The position numbers and the translations under genes are program-made. This document shows, piece by piece, positions 5,982 through 14,869 of a DNA stretch of 64,000 bases; the stretch's first letter is position 1, and each line of letters starts with the position of its first letter. The notes below the pieces were generated by a model. It ran no database searches. It worked only from the letters and a program-made list of their open reading frames with translations, and was not told where the DNA came from. The stretch lies in NCBI GenBank assembly GCA_025360585.1, contig JANYBW010000029.1, positions 1 through 64,000 on the forward strand, given 5' to 3'. The stretch is from Actinomycetes bacterium. GTDB lineage: Bacteria > Actinomycetota > Acidimicrobiia > IMCC26256 > PALSA-610.

Positions 5982-6806
5982 ATGACGGCAACGGCAATCA
6001 AGTTCGAAGACAAGCGCGTTGTAGCGCAGCTCAGTAAAGTCCCAGAGGTTTCGTTGTATTTCTGGATCATCAAGATTCTGTGCACGACAGTCGGTGAAAC
6101 ATTCGCAGATTTTGTTAACGGCAAACTTGGCGATGACCTGAACAAGACGACAGCGGCGATGGGCAGCCTCTTGGTTGTGGCGCTGATTGTTCAATTCCGC
6201 GTCCGCAAATACATTCCGGCGGTGTATTGGATCGCCGTGGTTTTGATTAGCGTTGTTGGAACGTTGATTACCGACAACATGGTCGAGCACTTCCACGTGA
6301 CGCTAACAACGAGCACGATCGTCTTCGCGACCGCGATGCTCGCATCGTTCGGGACTTGGTATCTCAGCGAAAAGACCTTGTCAGTTCACACGATCTTCAC
6401 TGCGAAACGCGAAGCGTTCTACTGGCTGTCGATCCTGTTTACATTCGCGCTCGGAACCGCGGCCGGCGACTTGATCGCGGAGAAATACAGTCTCGGCTAT
6501 ACCAAGTCGATGCTGCTCTTTGTTGGCGTGATCGCCATCGTGACCATCGCTCACTTCAAGGCGAACCTCAACGCGATCCTCGCGTTTTGGGCGGCCTATG
6601 TCGTGACCCGTCCGCTCGGAGCGTCGATCGGTGACCTGCTGTCACAGCCCCGCAAGCTGGCTCCCGGCGGCGACCCGGCCGGCTTCCAACCTGGTCTCGG
6701 GCTCGGCACAACCGCAACAAGTCTGATCTTTCTCGGCGCCATCCTTGCCGTCATCGTGTTCATGACAGCACAACAACGCCGCAGCGCAGCAACACCGGAC
6801 AAGTAG
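5982..6806 (+). CDS. DUF347 (COG4705-type) membrane protein
   Basis: A 274-residue integral membrane protein with two related halves: KVPEVSLYFWIIKILCTTVGETFADF near the N-terminus and FWAAYVVTRPLGASIGDLLS near the C-terminus, motifs of the DUF347 repeat. I count about eight hydrophobic segments. The biochemical role of the family is not established. The start ATG at 5982 (MTATAIKFEDKRV) is preceded by GAAAGAG at a suitable distance; an earlier in-frame TTG at 5925 would add 19 arginine- and cysteine-rich residues that do not look native. It stands alone, with no same-strand partner. Confidence 0.85.
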   Translation: MTATAIKFEDKRVVAQLSKVPEVSLYFWIIKILCTTVGETFADFVNGKLGDDLNKTTAAMGSLLVVALIVQFRVRKYIPAVYWIAVVLISVVGTLITDNMVEHFHVTLTTSTIVFATAMLASFGTWYLSEKTLSVHTIFTAKREAFYWLSILFTFALGTAAGDLIAEKYSLGYTKSMLLFVGVIAIVTIAHFKANLNAILAFWAAYVVTRPLGASIGDLLSQPRKLAPGGDPAGFQPGLGLGTTATSLIFLGAILAVIVFMTAQQRRSAATPDK

Positions 6807-6869
6807 CCGAATGAGTCCAGTCGCGTCTGACAGTCCCCAGACTGGTGCGTCATCAAAACGGTGGACCGT

Positions 6870-6907
6870 GTGCTCTGAGCACGCCGGTGGGCGGTAGCTC
6901 AGAGCAC
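6870..6907. terminator. Inverted repeat between convergent genes
   Basis: GTGCTCTGAGC (6870-6880) and its exact complement GCTCAGAGCAC (6897-6907) can form an 11-pair stem with a 16-base loop between the convergent DUF347 and secreted-protein genes. No T-run follows on either strand, so termination is inferred from position. Confidence 0.4.
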
Positions 6908-6948
6908 GGTCGGTCGCGCCGAGTGTCGAGGGCATTTGACTCGCGCTG

Positions 6949-7458
6949 TTAGTTGAGGCTGTAGGTATTGCTCGGCACAACTGCTGTCCCTTGGGTTGCT
7001 TCGAGGACCATGTCGTAGTGCTCACCGGGGCAATATCTATTGGTCGTTTTCGTGACGGTGCGCTGGCCCCATTCTTGAGAACCGCCAGCTACCAGGCTGA
7101 CACCGTATTGCGTTGCGCCAACGGTGCAGATCGGATTTGCGTGCGTCGAGATGTCGGTCAGGCGCATTGTGTATTGCGCAGATGTTGTTCCGCAGTTCGT
7201 GAGCGACGTGAACACAACGACTTCCCAGCCGATGATGCGAACGACGCCGCGCCGGACCGTGAGCAGCGGCTCAGATTGGACTGAGCCTGGTGTCATGGTG
7301 AGACACGACGGCGTGGTCCCGCCACCACCAGCACCACCACCACCGCTGCCGCCGGATCCGCCACTGGCCGACGCCGCGGATACGCCGACCACTGAAATGG
7401 CGGCGACGCTTACAGCACACAGCGCAACACGAAGTCGCTTTGTTGTTCGAAGATGCAT
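6949..7458 (-). CDS. Small secreted protein with Gly-rich linker
   Basis: A 169-residue protein with a clear signal peptide (MHLRTTKRLRVALCAVSVAA... cleaved near SAASA), a glycine/serine tract just after the cleavage site, and a 110-residue domain with four cysteines (SCLTM, TNCGT, NPICT, RYCPG) and beta-rich composition, ending VPSNTYSLN. The tail domain resembles a small Ig-like or beta-sandwich fold in composition, but I recognise no family. It is transcribed alone and convergently to the DUF347 gene. Function unknown; the cysteines may form two disulfides outside the cell. Confidence 0.75.
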   Translation of the reverse strand: MHLRTTKRLRVALCAVSVAAISVVGVSAASASGGSGGSGGGGAGGGGTTPSCLTMTPGSVQSEPLLTVRRGVVRIIGWEVVVFTSLTNCGTTSAQYTMRLTDISTHANPICTVGATQYGVSLVAGGSQEWGQRTVTKTTNRYCPGEHYDMVLEATQGTAVVPSNTYSLN

Positions 7459-7725
7459 AGTGATTCCTTCCAGAGAATGTGGTGGCCATCACGGACCACT
7501 ACATTGACGTTTCAGGAACTCGCAAGGTTTGGGAAAACCCCGAAAAAGATTCAAGCCATTCGCCGTAGCCGCCGCAGCGCACACGCGTCCACGATCCCTG
7601 GGTTAGCAGGCGTCGGGACGCTTGAGTCGGACGTCGCTACTCGAAGCACGACGAATCCGTCGCTCGGCCCAGCACAGGCACTCGAGATCTACGACGGTCG
7701 TATGAATCACCTGAGTCGTCTCGGA

Positions 7726-8598
7726 TCAATGTTCCCTGTGGCTGTCGTGGTGGCTTTCGTCATGCGGGTGGGTGTGGCTGGTCGATCCGTGATCGTGCGC
7801 GTGATCATGGAGCAGGTTCACCGAAATCAGCAATTCCGTGTCGCGCAGAATGGTTCCTGGTGGACCGTCCGCGACGATTTGATGGTCTTCGGAAAAGACA
7901 ACGCAGCGGTCGGCTAGCACATCTAGGGTCGCGAGATCGTGGGTCGCGATGATGATCGTTTTGCCCGACTGGTTGAGTTCGAGGATCAGATCGATGAGCC
8001 ACGACTGCGTGCGGGGATCGAGGGCGGCGGTGGGTTCATCGAAGAGCAGCACTTCGGGGTTCATTGCGAGTACTGACGCGATCGCGACTCGTTTCTTTTG
8101 GCCGCCCGAGAGTTGGTATGGGGCGCGCTCGGCGAGGTCGCTGATCTCCAGCATGCGCATCACATCGTGCACGCGTTGTTGGGTGGCATCGATGCTGAGC
8201 CCGAGGTTCAAGGGTCCGAACGCGATTTCTTCACGCACCGTCGGTGAGAACACCTGAGCGTCGGAGTTCTGGAATACGAACCCGACACGGGTACGGAAAC
8301 CTTCATTGAATTGTTCGTCTTCGAGGTTTGCTTCGGTAACCTCAGCCCCGAACGCATGAAATGATCCGCGGTCGGCGAACAGCAGACCATCGAGGACTTT
8401 GAGTAGCGTCGATTTGCCGCACCCGTTCGCGCCGAGCAACGCAACTTTTTCTCCTCGGCGAACGGTCAGCGACACATCGTTCAGTGCCGGAAAGCGTTCG
8501 AGGTAACTGAACGTTGCGTGTTCGACCCGAAAAATCTCCTGGTCTTCCCGAGCGCAAACGCTCGCATCGAAGGCCGCTATATCAACTGCCGAGGGCAT
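7726..8598 (-). CDS. cbiO: ECF-type cobalt/nickel importer ATPase CbiO
   Basis: A 290-residue ABC ATPase, last gene of the cbiMQO set. Walker A GANGCGKST, Q-loop VGFVFQNSDAQVF, signature LSGGQKKR, Walker B VLLFDEPT and the switch His in IIATHD are all present. The form QNSDAQVFSPTVREEIAFGPLN is typical of cobalt ECF ATPases. It energises uptake through CbiM/CbiQ. Unusually, the last 30 residues form a His-rich tail (HDHAHDHGSTSHTHPHDESH...) that probably binds metal in the cytoplasm. Start ATG at 8598 has AGGAG at a spacing of seven and overlaps the cbiQ end by 17 bases. Confidence 0.95.
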   Translation of the reverse strand: MPSAVDIAAFDASVCAREDQEIFRVEHATFSYLERFPALNDVSLTVRRGEKVALLGANGCGKSTLLKVLDGLLFADRGSFHAFGAEVTEANLEDEQFNEGFRTRVGFVFQNSDAQVFSPTVREEIAFGPLNLGLSIDATQQRVHDVMRMLEISDLAERAPYQLSGGQKKRVAIASVLAMNPEVLLFDEPTAALDPRTQSWLIDLILELNQSGKTIIIATHDLATLDVLADRCVVFSEDHQIVADGPPGTILRDTELLISVNLLHDHAHDHGSTSHTHPHDESHHDSHREH

Positions 8599-9508
8599 AA
8601 TTTACTCCTAGAGTTGCCGCGATCGTGACACTGCACGCCAGTACCCAAACAACATCGCGTTTCACGATCTGAAAATGGTCAATGCTTCGTGCGTTTCCGG
8701 TGTAGCCCCGTGCAACCATCGCATCATGGACTTCAATCGAGAGCGCGTGCGCTTTGCCAAAAGTTGCACCTGCGGTAGCGGCCACAAAGGCGCGCCCCGA
8801 GCTGGTGTTGTTGCGATGGTTGGCGGTCCGAGATTTACGCGCGGTGTACATATCGGTGACTGTTTCCAGGAGATAAAAAATATATCGGTAGGCCATACCG
8901 AGGACAAGCACGAACATCTTGGGCACTCGCATCGTCCGCAGTGCCGCGAGGAGTTTGTTCCACGGCGTCGTCAGCGTCAGCAAGACCACCAACGAAATCG
9001 ACGTTGCCACGCGCGCCACGATGAGTCCGGCGCTAGTGAGTCCCTGCGCGGTGACTCCAACCGAGTGCCCGAACCATGTTCCGAGTGGGATCACAACGCG
9101 GCCGGGAGTGATCAAATTCAAGGTTGCTGGCACCACGATGACCCCAGTGAAGATCGGGATGAATAGCCATACACGTTTCACGAAAAACCACAACGGCAAT
9201 CCGGAAGCGACTGCGATGGCAAGCGTTGCCGCATAGAGGGCGACAAGAATCGATAGGTGCCGTACAACGGCTGTGGCCATCAAGAGCGCAAGCATCGTAA
9301 CGACTTTGACCGCGGGTTGTATGCGTTGGAGTAGACCAGGTTGCGAGGCAACGTCGGCGGAAAACATCGCTTGTTTCAGCACGTTCGCCGCGCCGATGAT
9401 GGTCTTTTCTACAAAATTGGCCTTGCGGCGTTTCCCGATGCATCCACAAGGGCACAGCGCGATTTCCCGGGCCGTCAACCATTCCGGTGCGAGCGCAGCG
9501 GTGCTCAT
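8582..9508 (-). CDS. cbiQ: ECF-type cobalt/nickel importer transmembrane protein CbiQ
   Basis: A 308-residue EcfT-type membrane protein, with several hydrophobic segments in the middle and the cytoplasmic coupling helices with Ala-Arg-Gly motifs (MYTARKSRT and HDAMVARGYTG) near the C-terminus. The first 35 residues are hydrophilic and include CPCGCIGKRRKANFVEKTI, a Cys-rich patch before the conserved FVEKTI stretch; three cysteines within five residues may bind metal. The chosen ATG (9508) overlaps the cbiM stop (ATGA), replacing an upstream start that would lie inside cbiM. It transmits ATP-driven movements of CbiO to the substrate-binding CbiM. Confidence 0.93.
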   Translation of the reverse strand: MSTAALAPEWLTAREIALCPCGCIGKRRKANFVEKTIIGAANVLKQAMFSADVASQPGLLQRIQPAVKVVTMLALLMATAVVRHLSILVALYAATLAIAVASGLPLWFFVKRVWLFIPIFTGVIVVPATLNLITPGRVVIPLGTWFGHSVGVTAQGLTSAGLIVARVATSISLVVLLTLTTPWNKLLAALRTMRVPKMFVLVLGMAYRYIFYLLETVTDMYTARKSRTANHRNNTSSGRAFVAATAGATFGKAHALSIEVHDAMVARGYTGNARSIDHFQIVKRDVVWVLACSVTIAATLGVNYALGS

Positions 9509-10566
9509 GCGGGGATCCGATCGGGACGTTGATGGCGTCGATACACGCCGAGCGAGCCGAGAACGATCGCGATCACGATGGCGATTGCGAGGATTCCGAA
9601 TACGGCAGAAATGAGATATCCAATGGCTGGATGTTTGTCGTTCGCGAAGTCGTAACCGTTGAAGATCGTGTGATGCCACCAACCGGCGTAACGGCGGAGT
9701 CCGTCTGGCACTGCATTGAGGTGGTATTTGCGAAGGTTGAGAGCTTTGGGTGCCGCTTCACCGAACGCGCTTCCCGGTGCGACCAACCCAAGTGGCGTTA
9801 GCGCGATCATCGTTCCCATCCCTACCGCGATCCAGCGCCATCCCAGCTTCGGTGCGGCGACCAAATCTTCATCGGTGGTTGCGACTCCTGAATGATTGAT
9901 GCGAAGCACAGGAAGATTGGCGCGTTGCAAATACGCGATCACGCCTGCGGTAAGGATCGCTTCGACAAAGCCCGCAACCGCAAGGTGTGCCAGTGCCATC
10001 GTGGGGATCGTTTGGCCAAGATGAAACGGGGCATACAAGGGCGTGCCGTCCGCGGTGTGAAACAACGTCGGCTGCAATCCGAACTCGACTGCAGTAACGA
10101 GCGCGGCAACGTTGAGCCCGATGTATCCACCGAGCCCTGCGGCGGCGGCTCGTCGCGGCGAAGTCAACGAAACGCGTCGCGTCAGGAGTTGATAGACGCC
10201 ATAGCCGACCATCGGCATCACGAAGGCCATGTTGAACGCGTTCGCACCGAACGCAAGGACACCACCATCGCCAAAAAACAGTGCCTGTATCAACAACGCG
10301 ACGCTGACGGCGATCACTGCGGCCCAACGGCCGAGCAAGACGGCGATCAGCACGCCCCCAACCGCGTGGGCCGTAGTGCCGTCGGGAATCGGGACATTGA
10401 ACATCATGACCACAAAGCAGTACGCCGCGCCGATCGCAACCAGCGGTACGTATCGGCTGGTCACGACCTTGCGGACGCCTCTGCCCGCTCGTGCCCAAAT
10501 CGGTACCATCACAACCCCAAACGCGCCGCAAGTGGCCGGGCTGAGATATCCGTCAGGAATGTGCAC
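9505..10566 (-). CDS. cbiM: ECF-type cobalt/nickel importer CbiM with fused PDGLE domain
   Basis: A 353-residue substrate-specificity component. It starts at GTG 10566 with V/M-HIPDGYLSP: the invariant His at position 2 and the MHIxDG start that coordinates the metal in CbiM/NikM. A GGAGG lies five bases before this GTG, so the longer ATG start at 10629 is rejected. The body has about six to seven membrane segments with further conserved His (AHAVGG). The C-terminus carries a PDGLE-type domain (PDGLRRYAGWWHHTIFNGYDF) with two more membrane spans, the CbiN-like fusion common in actinobacteria. Cobalt versus nickel cannot be settled from the sequence; no B12 synthesis or Ni-enzyme gene is in the window. 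Confidence 0.93.
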   Translation of the reverse strand: MHIPDGYLSPATCGAFGVVMVPIWARAGRGVRKVVTSRYVPLVAIGAAYCFVVMMFNVPIPDGTTAHAVGGVLIAVLLGRWAAVIAVSVALLIQALFFGDGGVLAFGANAFNMAFVMPMVGYGVYQLLTRRVSLTSPRRAAAAGLGGYIGLNVAALVTAVEFGLQPTLFHTADGTPLYAPFHLGQTIPTMALAHLAVAGFVEAILTAGVIAYLQRANLPVLRINHSGVATTDEDLVAAPKLGWRWIAVGMGTMIALTPLGLVAPGSAFGEAAPKALNLRKYHLNAVPDGLRRYAGWWHHTIFNGYDFANDKHPAIGYLISAVFGILAIAIVIAIVLGSLGVYRRHQRPDRIPA

Positions 10567-12118
10567 GCCGACCTCCGCTCTGTATGGTGTTACCCGCATG
10601 GCTTCTCGACGTGTACGGAGCTGGGCCATCGTTTGGACGATTGGGGAGTGCGTTCAGTTGGCCCGCATACATCGGCGCGTCAACTCCAAGTTGGTGCGCG
10701 AGTACATCGCGTTCGGCGATCTCGGCGAAGTTGCCGTACCGACTGTGTTTGAACGACAGCGACAGGTGTTGTTTCGCCTGGGAGCGATTGCCCAGGGCGA
10801 ATTCGATTGCGGCGCGATGAAACTGCAGGGTTGCCTCGCTGCTGCCTAGCCGAAGCGCACTGCTGCTCAACGACTGCGCTTCAACAAATCGACCTTGTCG
10901 GAATCGAGCCCACGCCAAGACATCGGATACGTACACGTTGCTCGGTCGCGCCGCGTAGGCAGACTCTGCGAGCCCTACGCCTTGCGCGACGCGTTGATGA
11001 TCGAGCGCGAACTGCGCCATCTCGAGGTCGACCACTTGCCCAGCGCGTTGCTGCACCGTTGCGATTGCATCAACGAGCGCAAACGATTCTTTTGCGTGTG
11101 CGGCATCGCCGACCCGTTGCTGCAAGTCGCCGAGAAGAACAATCGCGGCTGGGAGCGGATACTGCTGCGTGAGCGTTTGTAAACGTTCGATGGCTTGTGG
11201 TATCCGGCCGGTGCTCGCCTCGACGCGCGCCAAACCCAGGGTTGCTAACGGCAGAACGGGTGCCTCGCGCAACGCGCTGGTGTAAGCGGCTTCTGCGGGT
11301 GCATATCGCCCGAGGTTGAACTCGATATCTCCGAGCAAAGATGTCACTGCCGCGTGGTCCGCACTCCCGACCCTTCCCGCATTAATCGCGAGCTGCATCG
11401 CGGACGCTGCGCCATCGAGATCGCCGTGCAGCTCGCGGAGATACGAGACCCGTGCGTACGACGGCAACGCGGCTCGACGATCGACAAGCGTTTGGAGATA
11501 TTGCTGGGCATCGTCGTAGCGGCCGAGCTCAACTGACGCGTCGACGAGTACAGCATTTGCATCGTTGATGTCCGGGAAACGTTGATGGACGGCCAGCCCA
11601 AGCGCACGCGCCCGATCAAATTGATGCAGGCTCAAAAGGTATGAAGCGCGTGCGATCATCGTGATCGGATCGTTCGGCGCTAACGATTCGGCGCGCACCA
11701 ATGCGCGATCGGCAAGTTCGTAAAACATCGGGTCGCCGAACGCGGCTCGTCGCACGTACGCAACTCCGAGTTGTTGTAGCGCTCGCAGATCGCTGGGGTC
11801 GCGAGTCAGGTGCGCTTCGAGCGTTGGAATCTCATCGGACGTGACCGCGATGATGGATGCAGGGGCTCGTGTACGTGAAGGGCTTGTGTCAATACTTGGG
11901 GTGCTGAAAAACCGACCTGCGGCCAGCCCGCTGAGCGTCAGCGCGGCCGCGACGACGCTCAGCCTTCGAGGCGTTCTGGTCCGGTGCACGCAAGACGGGT
12001 GCACGCAAGACCGGTGGACGCAAGACCGATGCGGGGAAGGCCGATGGGTATCGGCCTTCCCCGTCACCGCAGTTGCTGCGACCAGTTCGGTTGCTTCGTC
12101 GATGTGAACTGTTCGCAT
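10553..12118 (-). CDS. Membrane-anchored TPR protein
   Basis: A protein of up to 521 residues with a single hydrophobic segment (RLSVVAAALTLSGLAAG, about residues 53-69) and then tetratricopeptide repeats over nearly the whole remainder, recognisable as pairs such as DLRALQQLGVAYVRRA, GRYDDAQQYLQTLV, GRYAPAEAAYTSAL and GRFVEAQSLSSSAL. The first 50 residues contain three SCVH(R/P) units from a 15-bp tandem DNA repeat and a strong hairpin (see separate entries), so the real start may be one of the GTG codons after the hairpin. The 3' end overlaps the cbiM start by 14 bases, coupling it to the importer. I infer an extracytoplasmic scaffold working with the DUF4331 protein and the metal transporters. 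Confidence 0.85.
   Translation of the reverse strand: MRTVHIDEATELVAATAVTGKADTHRPSPHRSCVHRSCVHPSCVHRTRTPRRLSVVAAALTLSGLAAGRFFSTPSIDTSPSRTRAPASIIAVTSDEIPTLEAHLTRDPSDLRALQQLGVAYVRRAAFGDPMFYELADRALVRAESLAPNDPITMIARASYLLSLHQFDRARALGLAVHQRFPDINDANAVLVDASVELGRYDDAQQYLQTLVDRRAALPSYARVSYLRELHGDLDGAASAMQLAINAGRVGSADHAAVTSLLGDIEFNLGRYAPAEAAYTSALREAPVLPLATLGLARVEASTGRIPQAIERLQTLTQQYPLPAAIVLLGDLQQRVGDAAHAKESFALVDAIATVQQRAGQVVDLEMAQFALDHQRVAQGVGLAESAYAARPSNVYVSDVLAWARFRQGRFVEAQSLSSSALRLGSSEATLQFHRAAIEFALGNRSQAKQHLSLSFKHSRYGNFAEIAERDVLAHQLGVDAPMYAGQLNALPNRPNDGPAPYTSRSHAGNTIQSGGRRAHS
11982..12026. repeat. 15-bp tandem repeat, three units, in the TPR gene
   Basis: Units begin at 11982, 11997 and 12012, each close to CGGTGCACGCAAGAC. 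On the minus strand they encode three successive SCVH(R/P)-type units, a Cys/His-rich stretch on the cytoplasmic side of the membrane anchor. Confidence 0.8.
12032..12063 (-). promoter_or_regulatory. Perfect 14-bp hairpin in the 5' part of the TPR gene
   Basis: CGGGGAAGGCCGAT (12032-12045) and its exact complement (12050-12063) are separated by four bases. In the minus-strand transcript this makes a very stable stem-loop about 55 bases after the annotated ATG, or upstream of the alternative GTG starts. Possible roles: attenuation between the DUF4331 gene and the TPR-cbi genes, or mRNA processing. No T-run follows. Confidence 0.55.
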
Positions 12119-12154
12119 TGTCGCTACCTCGCGTCGTATTGCTGGGTTGGTGTG

Positions 12155-13546
12155 TTACGGCTGGTCGTAGCCCGCGAACGGGGCGGCCAGATACGGAAAC
12201 GACGTCAAAAACGCACGGTCATTCGCATCCACACCGTCGGTCAACGCGTTGTTCGGGAACTTGTTGAACGCCGGAGTAAACGGTGTTCCTCCCGCGACTG
12301 CGCGCAACTCGATGTCCACGACATCGTCGACCAATCGCCGACCGTTCGGGAACCCATCGTTTTGACCAGCAAGCAATCCGAGCCGGTTTTGTTGGGCCCA
12401 CGCCGTTGGTGCGATCGACGTGTTGAGTCGCAGCATCTCCGAAGGCTTCACATTTGCCGGCTGATTCAATCCCGGAATTCCGGTCAGGAAGATCGGAACG
12501 ATGTCCGAGGTTCGTGGTGCCGCCGGAACGGTCACACCCGGGTACAAGATCGGAACCAAACGTGCTAGTTCTGGATCCAGGACACCGGCCGCAAACTGGG
12601 CGTCGTTGCTGGGATCGGAAGCATTGAATCGATCCTTGGCGCCGATTGGCACCACAACTTCGTTCACGAGCGGCATGCCGAGCCGTGAAACCTTGACCCA
12701 ATCGCCATTGCTGGTGCTCGTGCCATCGTTGGACAACACCCGAACCTGGCGCCGATACGAATCGGACCAGACGCCAATCACTGGATCAGCACTGACAACC
12801 TTGCCTTTGGGAACCTGCAAGACGATGCTGTGCACGTTCTTACCTGCGAGGCCGTCACGGCCAGCTGCGGTACCGAGCGCAATGGCGTGCGCTTGGTTCA
12901 GTGGTCGAAGACCACCGAGGTCAAAGATCGACCCGAGATCCGCATAGAACGGATCGTCGCGTGGTCCAGCGAAGACCTTGATTCCATTCGCCAACGAGTA
13001 GGTCGCTTGCTTTGCGAGCGTACCTGCATAGTTGGGCGTGGATCGGGGCCCGACGGCCGCGGGTGCAACCTCAAGGTTCGTTGCCAACGTCGTGCGGCTT
13101 GAGCCTTTCACTTCGGTGACGCTGTAGTACTGATGGACATTGAGATCCGGATCATTCAGCGACGTGACTGGCCCTGTGTTGTACAAGTATGTTTTAGGGT
13201 TGTTCACGACCGTGCGGAATCGGAATTCGTACTCAACGTCTGCCACTGAATCGCCGTTGTTGTCGACGTTGAACGTATACAAGACGTCATCGCCGAAACG
13301 GTAGAAGTTCGGTCCTCCAGCAGCGATCTCGAACGGAATCCAGTTGCCCACGAGCGTTACTGCGTCGGGTGCATCAGGAGCGACGAACGCGTAGAGATCG
13401 GTATGGTCAGCCACAGGGTCTTGCGATACGAGTGGAGCTTCGCGGTGTGATGACGCGCTACCGAGTGAGACACTCGATATCGAGACTGCAGCCGCAAGCC
13501 CTACGAATCCCAAAACCCGCGCGGTGCGCTTGGGTTTAGTTTGCAT
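12155..13546 (-). CDS. DUF4331 exported protein
   Basis: A 463-residue secreted protein of the DUF4331 family. After a signal peptide (ending near SLGSA) comes the family hallmark SSHREAPLVSQDPVADHTDL, rich in His/Asp and likely a metal site, then FVAPDAPDAVTLVGNWIPFE and a C-terminal DVVDIELRAVAGG stretch with the acidic motif LTDGVDAND. The family has no established biochemical function. ATG at 13546 is preceded by GGAGG nine bases away, better than an upstream GTG/ATG that adds 52 odd residues. It is followed after 36 bases by the TPR gene, and together they precede the cobalt/nickel ECF importer, suggesting an extracytoplasmic metal-related role. Confidence 0.92.
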   Translation of the reverse strand: MQTKPKRTARVLGFVGLAAAVSISSVSLGSASSHREAPLVSQDPVADHTDLYAFVAPDAPDAVTLVGNWIPFEIAAGGPNFYRFGDDVLYTFNVDNNGDSVADVEYEFRFRTVVNNPKTYLYNTGPVTSLNDPDLNVHQYYSVTEVKGSSRTTLATNLEVAPAAVGPRSTPNYAGTLAKQATYSLANGIKVFAGPRDDPFYADLGSIFDLGGLRPLNQAHAIALGTAAGRDGLAGKNVHSIVLQVPKGKVVSADPVIGVWSDSYRRQVRVLSNDGTSTSNGDWVKVSRLGMPLVNEVVVPIGAKDRFNASDPSNDAQFAAGVLDPELARLVPILYPGVTVPAAPRTSDIVPIFLTGIPGLNQPANVKPSEMLRLNTSIAPTAWAQQNRLGLLAGQNDGFPNGRRLVDDVVDIELRAVAGGTPFTPAFNKFPNNALTDGVDANDRAFLTSFPYLAAPFAGYDQP

Positions 13547-13650
13547 TGTGTAGTGCCTCCATGGAAAATGCGCTGGTATTGGGGTAGTGCGCTGGGGTGA
13601 GGGTGTGGCCGCCAGCGCGCCGGCCACAACCCCCGTGCCGCGGAACGGGC

Positions 13651-14616
13651 TCATCCTTGGCCCGAACCTTGCGGAGTTGCAAGCACACCGATGACGAGCC
13701 ATTGCTGGTCCACGGGTGCCAGAACAAGATCAAACGCGGTGGGCGACTGCACACGAACGACGCGCGCCCATCGACCAACAACGGGCCCAAACGCGGCGAT
13801 GAACGAAGCCAGATCTGTGCGTCCGTCGAGGGTTGCCGGTTCGGAAAAACGCGGTGATTCCGAGCTTCGACACAGACCGGTAGCGATCGCGTTGGCGCCT
13901 TCGCCGTACAGCGTCGTGCGCCACTGCTGTGCGGAGCCGCAATGCTGTTTCGCTGCATACCAGATGTGCGCTGCAGCGTTGATCGTCGCGGTCGACAGGT
14001 AGTGGAAGGCGACTTTCGAGGCTCCAATCTCGATGCGCCAATCGAATTGTTCGCGGACGACGCGCAGCGTTGCCGTTGCGTGAGCGGGGATCAAACCGAT
14101 CGTTTCGTCGAACGCAGGTTGGAGCATCAGTTCCGCAACCGCGTCTGCCTTACGGCCCCGTTCGATGACCTCGTTGATGCTGTAGCCAATGACATCGGGA
14201 ATGATTCGTTGGCGTTGCTGAATCCAAATGGCGAGCGTCGGATATTTTGATCGGTCGCGGTGGCTGAGGAGATCAAGCGCGTTTCGTGGCTTCGTTGAAA
14301 CCAACGCGTCGAGGAATAATGTGATTGCTGCGCGAGGCGTGCTTGCAACCATCGTCGAGGTTGCGGAACTGTTGAGCAGTCGGGTTTGGATTTCGGTTGC
14401 CGACAACGCGTGCCCCTTCCCCGGGAGTTGTAATCGACTCACGGATCGGTGTGAATCGACGCGAAACTTCGTAGGGGGCGTGGCGCCGTGACTGCGCAAA
14501 ATGTTCGGTCCGACTCCAACTCCGATGCCAACGACCAGCGCCAGCAGCGCGACGAGCGACGCTTTGGTGCGACTCCGGGGAGCGGTTGCTCCTGGGCTCG
14601 GGATGGGTCGTGCCAT
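13651..14616 (-). CDS. Membrane-anchored protein of unknown function
   Basis: A 321-residue protein with one N-terminal hydrophobic segment (ASLVALLALVVGIGVGVGP, about residues 19-37) and a long extracytoplasmic part. I recognise no family. The middle (SNSSATSTMVASTPRAAI... to IGYSINEVIERG) and the two-strand region with WRIEIGASKVAFHY look like a mixed alpha/beta NTF2-like fold, and three cysteines are spread over the C-terminal third. It is the first gene of the minus-strand run leading to the DUF4331, TPR and cbiMQO genes, and divergent from the NicO transporter gene, so a part in the same metal-handling process is likely. Confidence 0.75.
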   Translation of the reverse strand: MARPIPSPGATAPRSRTKASLVALLALVVGIGVGVGPNILRSHGATPPTKFRVDSHRSVSRLQLPGKGHALSATEIQTRLLNSSATSTMVASTPRAAITLFLDALVSTKPRNALDLLSHRDRSKYPTLAIWIQQRQRIIPDVIGYSINEVIERGRKADAVAELMLQPAFDETIGLIPAHATATLRVVREQFDWRIEIGASKVAFHYLSTATINAAAHIWYAAKQHCGSAQQWRTTLYGEGANAIATGLCRSSESPRFSEPATLDGRTDLASFIAAFGPVVGRWARVVRVQSPTAFDLVLAPVDQQWLVIGVLATPQGSGQG

Positions 14617-14869
14617 TCGAATTCCGCCTTTGCTCCGATTCGCCGAACGTTGTTCGTCAACTGGCGTTGGCGAATTTGGTCAGCGACACTCGATGGTGTG
14701 TTCGGAGACGGTGTGCTAGGTGGATCAAACAAATTCGAAATTCACCGCCGTTGCAATATGCGGCGCCGTCGTTTGGCGCCGGGTGCATTCCCGTGATCAA
14801 CGCGACGAATCCGTGAATATTTTCGGGCGATTTTGTGATCCGATTGCCAAACCGCTCCGAATATCCTGC

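Noticed and set aside
10560-10640. Cobalamin or NiCo riboswitch ahead of cbiM
   Set aside because: The upstream bases are coding sequence of the TPR gene, which overlaps the cbiM start; no riboswitch consensus such as the B12 box is visible.
9892-10752. 286-codon plus-strand frame opposite cbiM
   Set aside because: Composition is rich in Arg, His and Cys without domain features and it lies entirely opposite two clearly coding genes; it is a shadow frame.
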